Source of the DNA: Sphingobium quisquiliarum P25
GTDB taxonomy: Bacteria > Pseudomonadota > Alphaproteobacteria > Sphingomonadales > Sphingomonadaceae
Length of the DNA: 64,000 nt
Direction: 5' to 3'
Assembly: GCF_000445065.1 (NCBI RefSeq)
Contig: NZ_ATHO01000070.1
Coordinates: forward strand, 1 to 64,000
Shown: piece by piece, positions 36,632-44,881 of the stretch
Layout: each line of letters begins with the position of its first letter
Position numbering within the stretch: position 1 is the stretch's first letter
Made by a program: the position numbers and the translations under genes
The notes under the pieces: model-generated
The model's input: only the letters and a program-made list of their open reading frames with translations
Databases searched by the model: none
What the model was told of the DNA's origin: nothing

Positions 36632-37099
36632 TCAGGCAGCGCATTTGGCGCAGGTGCCCAGTATCTCGATCACGGGGCGTTCCGGGAGGAAGCCTTCATG
36701 TTCCGCCACCAGCCGCACGTCCCTTGTCACCTTGTCGTCGTCGACATGGGTGGCTTCCTTGCAGCTGCGGCAAACGAGGAAGATGCAGTCATGATGGCAG
36801 CCGGGGTGGGCGTTGGCGATATAGGCATTGGCGCTTTCGACGCGCATGGCGATATTGTTCGCCACGAACAGGTCCAGGATGCGGTACACGCTGTTGGGCG
36901 CGACGCGCTTGCCCCGCGCCTTGGAAACATTGTCGGCGATATCATAGGCGGAGGCCGGCTTTTCTTCCGCCGCCAGCGCATCGAATATGGCGGCGCGCAT
37001 CGGCGTCCACTGTTCGTTGCGCGCTTCCAGCGTCACGCGGGCCGCATCGGCCAGGCTTGCTCCGGTCGGCTCATGATGGTGGTGGTGATGCTCGGCCAT
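36632..37099 (-). CDS. Fur-family zinc-type (Zur-like) repressor with N-terminal six-His stretch
   Basis: A 155-residue Fur-family regulator. The winged helix includes PASAYDIADNVSKARGKRVAPNSVYRILD; the dimerisation domain has HPGCHHDCIFLVCRSCKEATHVD, and the second CxxC is at GTCAKC. The two CxxC pairs form the structural zinc site, and the helix sequence resembles Zur rather than Fur. The protein starts MAEHHHHHHEP, a natural run of six histidines. No zinc transporter genes are adjacent; the gene lies between dxs and DUF423. Confidence 0.9.
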   Translation of the reverse strand: MAEHHHHHHEPTGASLADAARVTLEARNEQWTPMRAAIFDALAAEEKPASAYDIADNVSKARGKRVAPNSVYRILDLFVANNIAMRVESANAYIANAHPGCHHDCIFLVCRSCKEATHVDDDKVTRDVRLVAEHEGFLPERPVIEILGTCAKCAA

Positions 37100-37144
37100 G
37101 GTCCTAATCTAGGCGTGGGGGCGTCCGGGGGCAAGCATGGCCTG

Positions 37145-37471
37145 TCAGGCTCGCCAATAGATCCATGCCGTCCAGATCCAGCCTGCTATCATCAGCGTTC
37201 CGCCAATCGGCGTGACCGCGCCAAGCCAGCGCGGCCCGCCTATCGCCATGATATAAAGCGTCAGAGCGAAGATGGCCGCGCCGGTCAGCAGCATGATGGC
37301 GGGTCCCCGCGCCATGTTCATGATGCTGATCGCAGCGACGGCGTGGATCAATTGATACAGCCCGCCCGTGCGCAGCCATTCCGTCGCTTGCTGGCTGGAA
37401 GCGCCATGCGCGCCGAATGCGCCCGCGCCGATCGCGAGCGCCGCCGACAAGGCCGCCAATATACCGATCAT
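37145..37471 (-). CDS. DUF423 membrane protein
   Basis: A 108-residue protein with four hydrophobic helices and the DUF423 signature AIGAGAFGAHG near the N-terminus, then WLRTGGLYQLIHAVA and TPIGGTLMIAGW. Function unknown. Its ATG overlaps the stop of the Kef-type antiporter gene by four bases (ATGA), so it is the last gene of the IscU-like, Kef, DUF423 leftward unit. Confidence 0.92.
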   Translation of the reverse strand: MIGILAALSAALAIGAGAFGAHGASSQQATEWLRTGGLYQLIHAVAAISIMNMARGPAIMLLTGAAIFALTLYIMAIGGPRWLGAVTPIGGTLMIAGWIWTAWIYWRA

Positions 37472-39288
37472 GCCCTTTCCTCTCCTTCCCCACGCGTCAG
37501 CAGCCGCATCCGCCGTCCAGGCCGGAACATCAGCTCCTTGGCCGCGAGCAGACTGCCCTGTTCGGTCTGCACCGCCAGCCTTTGCTCATCATTCTGGCGA
37601 TATTGGCGCTCGACCTCCTCGATCTCGCCCTGCGGGACACCCAGCGCCTCCATCGCCTGCACACCCATGCAGATGGCCGATTCGAACACCTCTCGCACGA
37701 CGCCCGCCAGGTCCATCTTGCGCAATTCGAGCAACTGCCGCCGGTCGAAGGCGCGCACCAGCAGCGCGGCTTGCGGAAAAGCCTCGGCAATGGGTTCGAG
37801 CGTCCGCTTGTCGAGTGACGGATCGTCGATGCAGAAGGCAATCAACCGCGCATCTTCCGCGCCAGCCCTGCGCAACAGGTCCATGCGCGTGCCGTCTCCA
37901 TAATAGACCTTCATGTCGAAGCGGCTGGAAACCTCGATCTGCGAAGGCTTCTTGTCGATCAGAACCACGCTGAAGCCATGGCCCATCAGCATCTGCGCAA
38001 CGGTCTGCCCAAAGCGGCCGAAGCCAACGATGATCGCGGTCCCGCGCTTTGCTTCCTCCGGTCCCGCCAGGCCTGAAACATCCTTGGGCCGGGAAAATTC
38101 CAACCTGCGGGCGAACAGCATGAGAAAGGGCGTGGTCGCCATGGAAACTGTCACGATCGCGCTGAACAGGCTCGCTCCCTGCGGCGCGATCAACAATGCA
38201 TTCTGGGCCTGCGCGAACAGGACGAAGCCGAACTCGCCGCCCTGGGAAAGCAGCAGGCCAGCGCCGATGGCGGGGCTCCATTCCATGCCGAACAGGCGGG
38301 CAAGGCCAGTGATCAGTAGCGTCTTGGTGATAACCAGCGCCATCGCCATGCCGATGACGAAGAAGGGATTGGCGGCGACGGCCTGAAGATCGAGCACCAT
38401 TCCGACAGCCAGGAAGAAGAGGCCCAGCAGGATGGAGCGGAAAGGTTCGACGTCCGCTTCAATTTCATGCCTGTAGGGCGAATCGGCCAGCATCACGCCT
38501 GCGACGAAAGCCCCCAACGCCGTCGACAGGTGCAGCGCGTGCATCAGCGCGGCGGCGGCAAGGACGGTGAACAGCCCCACCGCCACGAACAACTCGCGCT
38601 CGCCCAGCCTGCCCACCAGGCGCAGCAGGGGGCGCAGGATGAACCGCCCCGCCAGCACCAGTCCGGCGATGGCCGCAACGGTGGATGCGGCCAAAACCCA
38701 CCCCGGCGGCCCGGAGGCATCGGCCGGATTGCGCGACAGCGCGGCGACGATGGTGATCAGCGGGACGATCGACAGGTCCTGAAACAGGAGGATCGAAAAC
38801 ACCTTCTCCCCAAAGGGTGAATTGATGCGGCCGCTGCTCTTGAGGCTGGGTAATACCTGCGCGGTGGAGGATAGCGCCAACGGCAGGCCCAGCGCGATCG
38901 CCGCGCCCCAAGTGAAGCCGGTCGTGTAGAATATGATCGCCGTTAGGGCGAGGCCGCACAGGACGACCTGCGCGAGACCAAGGGCGAAGATATCGCGCTT
39001 GAGCCGCCACAGCCGTGCCGGATGAAGTTCAAGCCCGACCAGAAACAGCAGCAGCACGATGCCGATCTCGGCGATGGCGAGCTTCGATTCCGCGCCGCCG
39101 ACGAGGCCAAGGCCATGCGGCCCGACCAGCGCGCCCGCCACGAGATAGCCCAGCACCGCGCCCAGGCCAAAGCGCCGGAACAGCATGACGAACAGCACCG
39201 CCGCGCCCAGCAGGATCACACCTTCGGACAACAGCATGTCGGTTGCCGAAACCGGAGGATGGGCAGCGGCCATGTTCGTGCCGGGCAT
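37468..39288 (-). CDS. Kef-type monovalent cation:proton antiporter (CPA2)
   Basis: A 606-residue inner-membrane protein of the CPA2 family. The N-terminal 12-13 helices include the HPARLWRLKRDIFALG region and LSSTAQVLPSL; the C-terminal RCK domain binds nucleotide (TAIIVGFGRFGQTVAQMLMG) and continues VVLIDKKPSQIEVSSRFDMK. It resembles KefB/KefC, glutathione-gated K+ efflux systems; no KefF/KefG partner is present. Overlaps both neighbours (TGATG and ATGA). Confidence 0.93.
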   Translation of the reverse strand: MPGTNMAAAHPPVSATDMLLSEGVILLGAAVLFVMLFRRFGLGAVLGYLVAGALVGPHGLGLVGGAESKLAIAEIGIVLLLFLVGLELHPARLWRLKRDIFALGLAQVVLCGLALTAIIFYTTGFTWGAAIALGLPLALSSTAQVLPSLKSSGRINSPFGEKVFSILLFQDLSIVPLITIVAALSRNPADASGPPGWVLAASTVAAIAGLVLAGRFILRPLLRLVGRLGERELFVAVGLFTVLAAAALMHALHLSTALGAFVAGVMLADSPYRHEIEADVEPFRSILLGLFFLAVGMVLDLQAVAANPFFVIGMAMALVITKTLLITGLARLFGMEWSPAIGAGLLLSQGGEFGFVLFAQAQNALLIAPQGASLFSAIVTVSMATTPFLMLFARRLEFSRPKDVSGLAGPEEAKRGTAIIVGFGRFGQTVAQMLMGHGFSVVLIDKKPSQIEVSSRFDMKVYYGDGTRMDLLRRAGAEDARLIAFCIDDPSLDKRTLEPIAEAFPQAALLVRAFDRRQLLELRKMDLAGVVREVFESAICMGVQAMEALGVPQGEIEEVERQYRQNDEQRLAVQTEQGSLLAAKELMFRPGRRMRLLTRGEGEERA

Positions 39289-39710
39289 CAGGCGTCCGCC
39301 ATGCGCGCTGCTTCTGCAATCGCCTCAAACCCCAGGCGAATCGACGCATGCCGTGCCGGATAGCCGCGCGCAGGCGCCAGGACGGCAAGGCCGGGCCAAA
39401 AGTCCAGATCCTCGCTGCGGCCAGCCAGATAATCGGTCAGCTTATCGCGCGCCTCCGCCAGTTCATCGGCAGACAGGCCGATCGCCTGCGCAGCCATCAA
39501 CGCGGCGGACGCCTGCCCCAATGCGCAGGCCTTCACGTCCAGCCCCATTTCCGCGAGCCTGCCATTTTCCATTCGCACATCGGCCGTCACTCGCGACCCG
39601 CAGGTCGGCGACCGCTTCTCCACGCTCGCCTGCGGGCCGGCGAGGCGCTGATGGTGCGGGATGCTGGCCGCCAGCCGTAAGATATCCTTGTTATAAAGGG
39701 GGGCGTTCAT
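39288..39710 (-). CDS. IscU/NifU-like iron-sulfur scaffold protein
   Basis: A 140-residue protein of the NifU_N family. Two of the three canonical cluster cysteines are visible: SPTCGSRVTAD and DVKACALGQASAAL. The third, usually in the C-terminal helix, is replaced (ARHASIRLGFEAI). The start LYNKDILRLAASIPH matches the family. It is not in an isc or suf cluster but is coupled to a Kef antiporter, so it is probably a specialised or degenerate scaffold. Confidence 0.85.
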   Translation of the reverse strand: MNAPLYNKDILRLAASIPHHQRLAGPQASVEKRSPTCGSRVTADVRMENGRLAEMGLDVKACALGQASAALMAAQAIGLSADELAEARDKLTDYLAGRSEDLDFWPGLAVLAPARGYPARHASIRLGFEAIAEAARMADA

Positions 39711-39775
39711 GCCGATCCATGTAAGGCAGCTTGGATGCTTGAGGAAGGCTGCTTCTGACCGCTACCATAGATAAT

Positions 39776-41854
39776 CTACGGCGCGGCATTCTCTTCCACG
39801 GGCGGAGGAGGCGCGATACGCGGCGGCGGCGTGCCCTGCGCCGGAACAGGCACGGGAGCGGCGGGCTCACCAGGGGGCGGCTGGCCGATCGGCAGGCGAA
39901 GCTGGTTGGGCCCGATATTCACCGAAACGCCATCCTGATCGATGCCAAGGCTCATATTGCCCAAGCCCGCTTCGGCCGTGACATTGGCGATGGCGTTGAC
40001 CAGATCGCTATCCTGCTCCTCCTCCGGGACCTCTGCCGGTTCGTTGATCGCGCGGCCCATGAAGTCGCGCCAGATGCGCGCCGGGATGCCGCCGCCCGCA
40101 GCGCCGCCGGGCAAGGGGCTATTGTTGTCATTGCCGATCCAGACAGCGGTGACGAGGCCGCCTGCATAGCCCACGAAAATGGCGTCGCGGCTGTCCTGCG
40201 TCGTGCCTGTCTTGCCGAAGGTGCGGGTGCGGAGCGCCGCTGCGCTGCCCGTGCCGCGATTGGCGGCGGAAGACAGGAGGTCGCGGATCATTTCGAGCTG
40301 ATCGTCGCTAAACCGGCGCTGGCGGCCCATCAGCCGGTCGAACCAGCCCTGTTCCTCAGGCGGCAGGCCGTGGGCCAGCACGGGATAGGCCCCGGCCGCG
40401 ACCGCCGCATAGGCTTCCGCCAGTTCCACCAGCGGGATTTCCGATGTGCCGAGCGCAAGGCTGAGATCCTCGGTCAGCGGAGCGGTAATGCCCAGATCGC
40501 GCGCGACCTTGATGACATTGTCCACGCCGACCTTCTGGGTCAGGCGCACTGCCGCGACATTGCTCGATGCCGCGAAGGCCTGGCGCAAGGTGATCTTGCC
40601 GCGATATTTGCCGCCATGATTGGCCGGGCGGTAGCTGCCGGTGGTAATCGGCGTATCATCGATCATGTCCTCCGGCGTCATGCCCGCGCGGAAGGCGGCA
40701 AGATAGACGAACAGCTTGAAGGTCGATCCGGGCTGGCGCTTCGCCTGCACGGCGCGGTTGAAGCTGCTTTTCCGGTAATTCTTGCCGCCGACCATCGCGA
40801 CCACGCTGCCGTCGGGCTTCATCGCGACCAGCGCCCCTTCCGCGCCGCCCAGCGGGGCGCGCCGGATTGCCGCTTCGGCCAGCCGCTGTACCCGCCAGTC
40901 GAGCGTTGTCGCGATCGTCTGCTCGCCATAAACGGCACCCGCCCGGTCCCTCGCTTCAGGAAGCACCCAATCAGCGAAATAGGTGCCGCTGGTGGGCTCG
41001 GCCGTTTCCCGCACATCCAGCCGGGCCGGGCGCAAGGCATTGCGTTCCGCCTTGGTGATATAGCCCGCTTCCACCATCGCCTGGGTCACCAGCGCGGCGC
41101 GGGCCCGCGCGCCCGGCAGATTGCTGGTCGGCGCAAGCCGGGAAGGCGCTTTCAACAGTCCCGCCAGCATCGCCGCCTGAGAAATCGTGAGTCGTTCGGG
41201 CTGGCGGTTGAAATAATGCAGCGATGCGGCCCTTAGGCCGTAGACATTATCGCCGAAATAGACGTTGGACAGATAGCGTTCGAATATCTGGTCCTTCGTC
41301 AGCCATGCCTCCAGCCAGAAGGCGATCAGCGCCTCCCGCGCCTTGCGGCCGAAGGTGCGGTCGCTCGAAAGGAACACGCCTTTCGCCAATTGCTGGGTAA
41401 TGGTGCTGCCCCCCTGGGAGGCTCCATCCGACCAGAGATTATGCCAGGCGGCCCGCGCGATGCCGCGCGGATCGATGCCCCAATGGCTATAGAAGCGGCG
41501 GTCCTCGATGGCCATGAAGGCTTGGGGCACATGCTTGGGCAGGCCGGTCATGGTCACCGGGCGGTCGATGATCGCGCCACGGCGCGCGATCAGATGCCCG
41601 TCCGAGGACATCAGGCTTATGCTCGGCGGCGCAATGGGCTTGAGCGAACGGGACAGGGGAGCGGTGACCGCCAGCCATGCGATCATCACCATGAGCAGCG
41701 CCAGCAGCGCCGCGGCGATCCATCCCGCTATGTGCAGCCGCCTGCGCCAGGGCGTGGGCGGGGCGAAGGCGCTGGGCGGCCCCGCCCCGAATTCGCGCGC
41801 AGCATCGGAGTCGGATTGGGGAGCGGGCAGGGGGTCTCTCATCGGTCCGGCCAT
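39776..41854 (-). CDS. Penicillin-binding protein 1A family (bifunctional transglycosylase/transpeptidase)
   Basis: A 692-residue class A PBP. A cytosolic Pro-rich N-terminus is followed by a TM helix (about 42-64), the GT51 transglycosylase with E117 in IEDRRFYSHWG and GGSTITQQLAKG, and a transpeptidase with SxxK at PGSTFK (S377, K380), SSN in FAASSNVA, and GKTGTTQ. It polymerises and crosslinks peptidoglycan. The C-terminal 50 residues are Pro-rich and unstructured. A palindrome sits directly at its start. Confidence 0.95.
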   Translation of the reverse strand: MAGPMRDPLPAPQSDSDAAREFGAGPPSAFAPPTPWRRRLHIAGWIAAALLALLMVMIAWLAVTAPLSRSLKPIAPPSISLMSSDGHLIARRGAIIDRPVTMTGLPKHVPQAFMAIEDRRFYSHWGIDPRGIARAAWHNLWSDGASQGGSTITQQLAKGVFLSSDRTFGRKAREALIAFWLEAWLTKDQIFERYLSNVYFGDNVYGLRAASLHYFNRQPERLTISQAAMLAGLLKAPSRLAPTSNLPGARARAALVTQAMVEAGYITKAERNALRPARLDVRETAEPTSGTYFADWVLPEARDRAGAVYGEQTIATTLDWRVQRLAEAAIRRAPLGGAEGALVAMKPDGSVVAMVGGKNYRKSSFNRAVQAKRQPGSTFKLFVYLAAFRAGMTPEDMIDDTPITTGSYRPANHGGKYRGKITLRQAFAASSNVAAVRLTQKVGVDNVIKVARDLGITAPLTEDLSLALGTSEIPLVELAEAYAAVAAGAYPVLAHGLPPEEQGWFDRLMGRQRRFSDDQLEMIRDLLSSAANRGTGSAAALRTRTFGKTGTTQDSRDAIFVGYAGGLVTAVWIGNDNNSPLPGGAAGGGIPARIWRDFMGRAINEPAEVPEEEQDSDLVNAIANVTAEAGLGNMSLGIDQDGVSVNIGPNQLRLPIGQPPPGEPAAPVPVPAQGTPPPRIAPPPPVEENAAP

Positions 41855-41855
41855 G

Positions 41856-41877
41856 CTGTATTGTTAGGATGATACAG
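41856..41877. promoter_or_regulatory. Palindrome at the PBP1A start
   Basis: CTGTAT (41856-41861), 10-base spacer, ATACAG (41872-41877), immediately before the PBP1A ATG. It resembles an operator half-site pair, but the spacing does not fit the E. coli LexA box, and alphaproteobacterial LexA uses GTTC sites. Unassigned. Confidence 0.35.
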
Positions 41878-41896
41878 TCAAGAGTGTGCTGATGCG

Positions 41897-41925
41897 GCAC
41901 AATATTTCGTTAACCACGATTGTGC
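41897..41925. promoter_or_regulatory. Inverted repeat in the PBP1A / small-protein divergent region
   Basis: GCACAAT (41897-41903), 15-base spacer with GTTAAC, ATTGTGC (41919-41925). It lies between divergent genes and just before an ATG at 41926. It may be an operator for either gene. Confidence 0.35.
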
Positions 41926-41961
41926 ATGGCCGAAAAGGTAAAGAAAGCGTTAATTCGGCCT

Positions 41962-42156
41962 ATGCGAAAGCGCGCCCTCATTTTGACAACAGAGTCCGCC
42001 CGGCATCCCTTCCGCGCCCAACTGCCGCGCCATGTGCTGGAGCCTGCCGACATGAAGCGCAAGGATGCCGTTGCCACGTCCGATGATGGGGACTGGAAGC
42101 TGTTCCTGCTGAGTTTCTGCGCCTTTTTCACGGCTTTCTACAGTTTCATTTTCTGA
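41962..42156 (+). CDS. Small tail-anchored membrane protein, unknown function
   Basis: A 64-residue protein with a basic N-terminus (MRKRALILTTESARHPFRAQ), a hydrophilic middle with MKRKDAVATSDDGDWK, and one C-terminal hydrophobic segment LFLLSFCAFFTAFYSFIF ending at the stop. Short sphingomonad proteins with a very similar C-terminus (WKLF-LSF-AFF-FYxF) are known to me as hypothetical proteins, which supports reality. Another start at 41926 would add 12 residues; neither has a clear ribosome site. Function unknown. Confidence 0.6.
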   Translation: MRKRALILTTESARHPFRAQLPRHVLEPADMKRKDAVATSDDGDWKLFLLSFCAFFTAFYSFIF

Positions 42157-42169
42157 GGCTGGCTCGCCA

Positions 42170-43465
42170 TCAGTCGCAGGCTTTGTGAAGCCGCCAGGCG
42201 AGCCAGGCGCAGGGCAGGCAGAGCGCCGCCACCAGCAGCAGCTGATTCACAACGGAGATACCGGCGAGGCTGAGGCCGATGGCGATCAGCGATCCGGTCA
42301 CCATCGCACCTGAATTCACGATATTATTAGCGGCGACGGTGCGCGCCGCCTCGCACTTTTCCACGGTCGTGGTCAGGAAGGCATAGAGCGGCACGACGAA
42401 CATGCCGCCAAAGGTCGCCACGCCCAGCAGGCAAGCCGAAAGGGCGATCGCCAGTGGATGCGCCAGGAAGCCGCCCAGCGAAAGCATCTCTCCATCCGGT
42501 GCGGGCGTCCACAGATCGCAAACGAAGTGGAAAGCGACGATGCACAGGCTCATGCCGATGACCGACGCGGGCGCATAGCGCGCGGACACATGCCCCTTGA
42601 GCAGCCGGTTGATGGCGACCGATCCGATCGCAATGCCGATGGAGAATATCGCCAGGAACAGGCTGGCCACCGGTTTGTCGGCGGACAGGACATTTTTGAC
42701 CAGCGGCGGGAACTGAATGAACAGCACCGATCCGACGGCCCAGAAGAAGCTGATCGCCATGATCGCCAGGAACAGGCGGCGGATATGCATGGTGCCGCGC
42801 ACCAGCGCCACCGATGAGCGGATGATATGGAAATCGATCGGCTGCCGCTCCAGCAGCGAAGGCGCGGCGGGGACTTCGCGGCCAGCCAAATAACCGACCG
42901 CCGCAGTGATCACGATTCCCGCCGCCGCTGCCTCCACGGGGATGATGCCCGCGATGATGGTGCCGGCCAGAATGGCGATATAGGTGCCTGCTTCCACCAG
43001 CCCCGTGCCGCCCAGAACCTCTTCGTCCCGCAGATGCTGGGGAAGGATGGCGTATTTGATCGGGCCGAAGAAGGTCGAATGGACGCCCATGGCGAACAGG
43101 GCCGCCAGCAGCAGCGGTATCGCGACGACATGGACGGCAATCCCGCTCCAGATCAGGGCAAGGCCCGTCGCGCCTACCAGCATGATCGCGATTTCCGCAG
43201 CCTTCACGTATCGGATGATGGTCGCCTTGTCGCGCTGGTCGGCCAATTGGCCCGACAGCGCCGACAGAAGGAAGAAGGGCAGGATGAACACGCCCGTCGC
43301 CAGCGCGCTGAACCAGGTTTCCGACCGTTCGTCATTGTAGACGCTGTAGACGACGAACAGCACCATCGCGTTCTTGAACAGATTGTCGTTGAATGCGCCG
43401 AGGAGCTGGGTGACGAAAAGCGGCAGAAAACGTCGCTTCTTGAGGAGCCTGAGCGAGGCTTGCAT
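42170..43465 (-). CDS. LplT-like MFS transporter (lysophospholipid transporter type)
   Basis: A 431-residue MFS protein with about 12 helices. LLGAFNDNLFKNAMVLF near the N-terminus and FFGPIKYAILPQHL are hallmarks of the LplT branch, which flips lysophospholipids inward for re-acylation by Aas. In many alphaproteobacteria the transporter is fused to the acyltransferase; here it is a stand-alone permease without Aas. Convergent with the small membrane protein and divergent from pgsA. Confidence 0.88.
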   Translation of the reverse strand: MQASLRLLKKRRFLPLFVTQLLGAFNDNLFKNAMVLFVVYSVYNDERSETWFSALATGVFILPFFLLSALSGQLADQRDKATIIRYVKAAEIAIMLVGATGLALIWSGIAVHVVAIPLLLAALFAMGVHSTFFGPIKYAILPQHLRDEEVLGGTGLVEAGTYIAILAGTIIAGIIPVEAAAAGIVITAAVGYLAGREVPAAPSLLERQPIDFHIIRSSVALVRGTMHIRRLFLAIMAISFFWAVGSVLFIQFPPLVKNVLSADKPVASLFLAIFSIGIAIGSVAINRLLKGHVSARYAPASVIGMSLCIVAFHFVCDLWTPAPDGEMLSLGGFLAHPLAIALSACLLGVATFGGMFVVPLYAFLTTTVEKCEAARTVAANNIVNSGAMVTGSLIAIGLSLAGISVVNQLLLVAALCLPCAWLAWRLHKACD

Positions 43466-43610
43466 ATGCGAGGGGGTCTTCTTCGCTGTGGACGAGCGAG
43501 GCGCGGTCTAGCCGTTGCCGCCGGGTCTGTCCAACCCCTGATACGCGTTTGCAGGCAGCCTATGTCAGGTCTGCTTGTGCGCGGGCGCGGACTGTGGCAG
43601 TTCGCCGGGC

Positions 43611-44174
43611 ATGCTGACGCTGCCCAATCTGCTGACGCTTTCGCGCATCCTGACGGTTCCCCTGCTGGTGGCGCTGCTATGGCCCGCCGAGCTGGGCGCG
43701 CGCTGGACCACCGGCTATGCGTTCGCCTTCGCGCTCTACTGCCTGATGGGCATCACCGATTATTTCGACGGCTATCTGGCCCGCGCGCAGGGGACCGTGT
43801 CCAAGCTGGGCGTCTTCCTTGATCCCATTGCCGACAAGATCATGGTCGGCGCGGTCATTCTGATGCTGTCGGCGACGCGGGACATTGAGGGCATCCACAT
43901 CGCCGCCGCGATGATCATCCTGTTGCGCGAGATCGCGGTGTCGGGCCTGCGCGAATTCCTGGCGGGCTTGCAGGTATCGGTTCCCGTGTCCCGCCTCGCC
44001 AAATGGAAGACGGCGTTCCAGCTTATCGCGCTAGGCGCCCTGATCCTGGCGGGGGCGCTGCCGCAATTCCCCATCGTCCAGATCATCGGCATCGCCACCC
44101 TTTGGGCGGCGGCCATACTGACGCTGGTGACCGGCTGGGATTATCTGCGCGTCGGCATCAAGCATATGGATTGA
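43611..44174 (+). CDS. pgsA: CDP-diacylglycerol-glycerol-3-phosphate 3-phosphatidyltransferase
   Basis: A 187-residue inner-membrane CDP-alcohol phosphatidyltransferase that commits CDP-diacylglycerol to phosphatidylglycerol synthesis. The catalytic motif D-G-x2-A-R-x8-G-x3-D-x3-D is complete in the FDGYLARAQGTVS / KLGVFLDPIADK segment. LPNLLTLSRILTVP is the typical start, supporting the ATG at 43611. It leads into moaD and moaE, an order common in alphaproteobacteria. Confidence 0.95.
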   Translation: MLTLPNLLTLSRILTVPLLVALLWPAELGARWTTGYAFAFALYCLMGITDYFDGYLARAQGTVSKLGVFLDPIADKIMVGAVILMLSATRDIEGIHIAAAMIILLREIAVSGLREFLAGLQVSVPVSRLAKWKTAFQLIALGALILAGALPQFPIVQIIGIATLWAAAILTLVTGWDYLRVGIKHMD

Positions 44175-44177
44175 TCG

Positions 44178-44438
44178 ATGGCCGCGCTCACCATTCTCTA
44201 CTTCGCATGGGTGCGTGAAGCCATCGGCCGGGATGAGGAAAAGGTCGAGCGGCCGGAAACCGGCACCTCCATAGCAGAACTGATCGCCAAGCTGGCGACG
44301 CGTGGGGACGGCTATGCGCAGGCGCTTGGCGATCCCGAAAAGCTGCGCGCCGCGCTCGACCAGAAGTTTGTGCCGCTCGACACCATAATCGGTGAGGCGA
44401 AGGAGCTGGCGATCTTCCCGCCGGTAACGGGGGGATGA
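44178..44438 (+). CDS. moaD: Molybdopterin synthase small subunit
   Basis: An 86-residue ubiquitin-like sulfur carrier. It starts LTILYFAWVREAIGRDEE and ends FPPVTGG; the terminal Gly-Gly is thiocarboxylated and gives sulfur to precursor Z. It starts 3 bases after pgsA and its stop overlaps the moaE start (ATGA). Confidence 0.94.
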   Translation: MAALTILYFAWVREAIGRDEEKVERPETGTSIAELIAKLATRGDGYAQALGDPEKLRAALDQKFVPLDTIIGEAKELAIFPPVTGG

Positions 44439-44878
44439 GCCGGGTCTCCATCCAGGCGGAGGATTTCGATATCGCGGCTGAATTGGCCGCGCTGGAAGCC
44501 TGCGGGGGTGGCGGAGTCGCCAGCTTCACCGGGATCGTGCGGGGCGGGGAGGGGCTTACCGCCCTGGAGCTTCACCACTATCCCGCCATGACAATGGCGC
44601 AAGTCGGCAGGATCGTGGAGGACGCCATGGCGCGTTGGCCGCTGCTCGGCGTGCGGGTGATCCATCGCTATGGACGGCTGGCGCCGGGGGAGCGCATCGT
44701 TTTCGTCGGCACAGCGTCCCGGCACCGGACAGCGGCGCTGGAAAGCTGCGCCTTCCTGATCGACTGGCTGAAATCCCACGCGCCCTTCTGGAAGAAGGAG
44801 CATTTCAGCGACGGCAGCGCGCGCTGGGTTGAGGCGCGTGTGGAAGATGACGCCAAGGCGCGCGGCTGGTTGGAGTGA
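44435..44878 (+). CDS. moaE: Molybdopterin synthase catalytic subunit
   Basis: A 147-residue MoaE. FTGIVRGGEGLTALELHHYP and RYGRLAPGERIVFVGTASRHR are conserved, and the active-site lysines are in FWKKEHF. With MoaD it converts cyclic pyranopterin monophosphate to molybdopterin. Coupled to moaD by ATGA overlap; it converges with oxyR with only 3 bases between. Confidence 0.95.
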   Translation: MSRVSIQAEDFDIAAELAALEACGGGGVASFTGIVRGGEGLTALELHHYPAMTMAQVGRIVEDAMARWPLLGVRVIHRYGRLAPGERIVFVGTASRHRTAALESCAFLIDWLKSHAPFWKKEHFSDGSARWVEARVEDDAKARGWLE

Positions 44879-44881
44879 TGC

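Noticed and set aside
37070-37099. Six-His run as a cloning-vector artefact
   Set aside because: Mixed His codons, a native promoter side and conserved downstream sequence show it is chromosomal.
41856-41877. LexA (SOS) box at the PBP1A start
   Set aside because: CTGT and ACAG halves are present but spaced by 14 bases instead of 8, and alphaproteobacterial LexA recognises GTTC-type sites.
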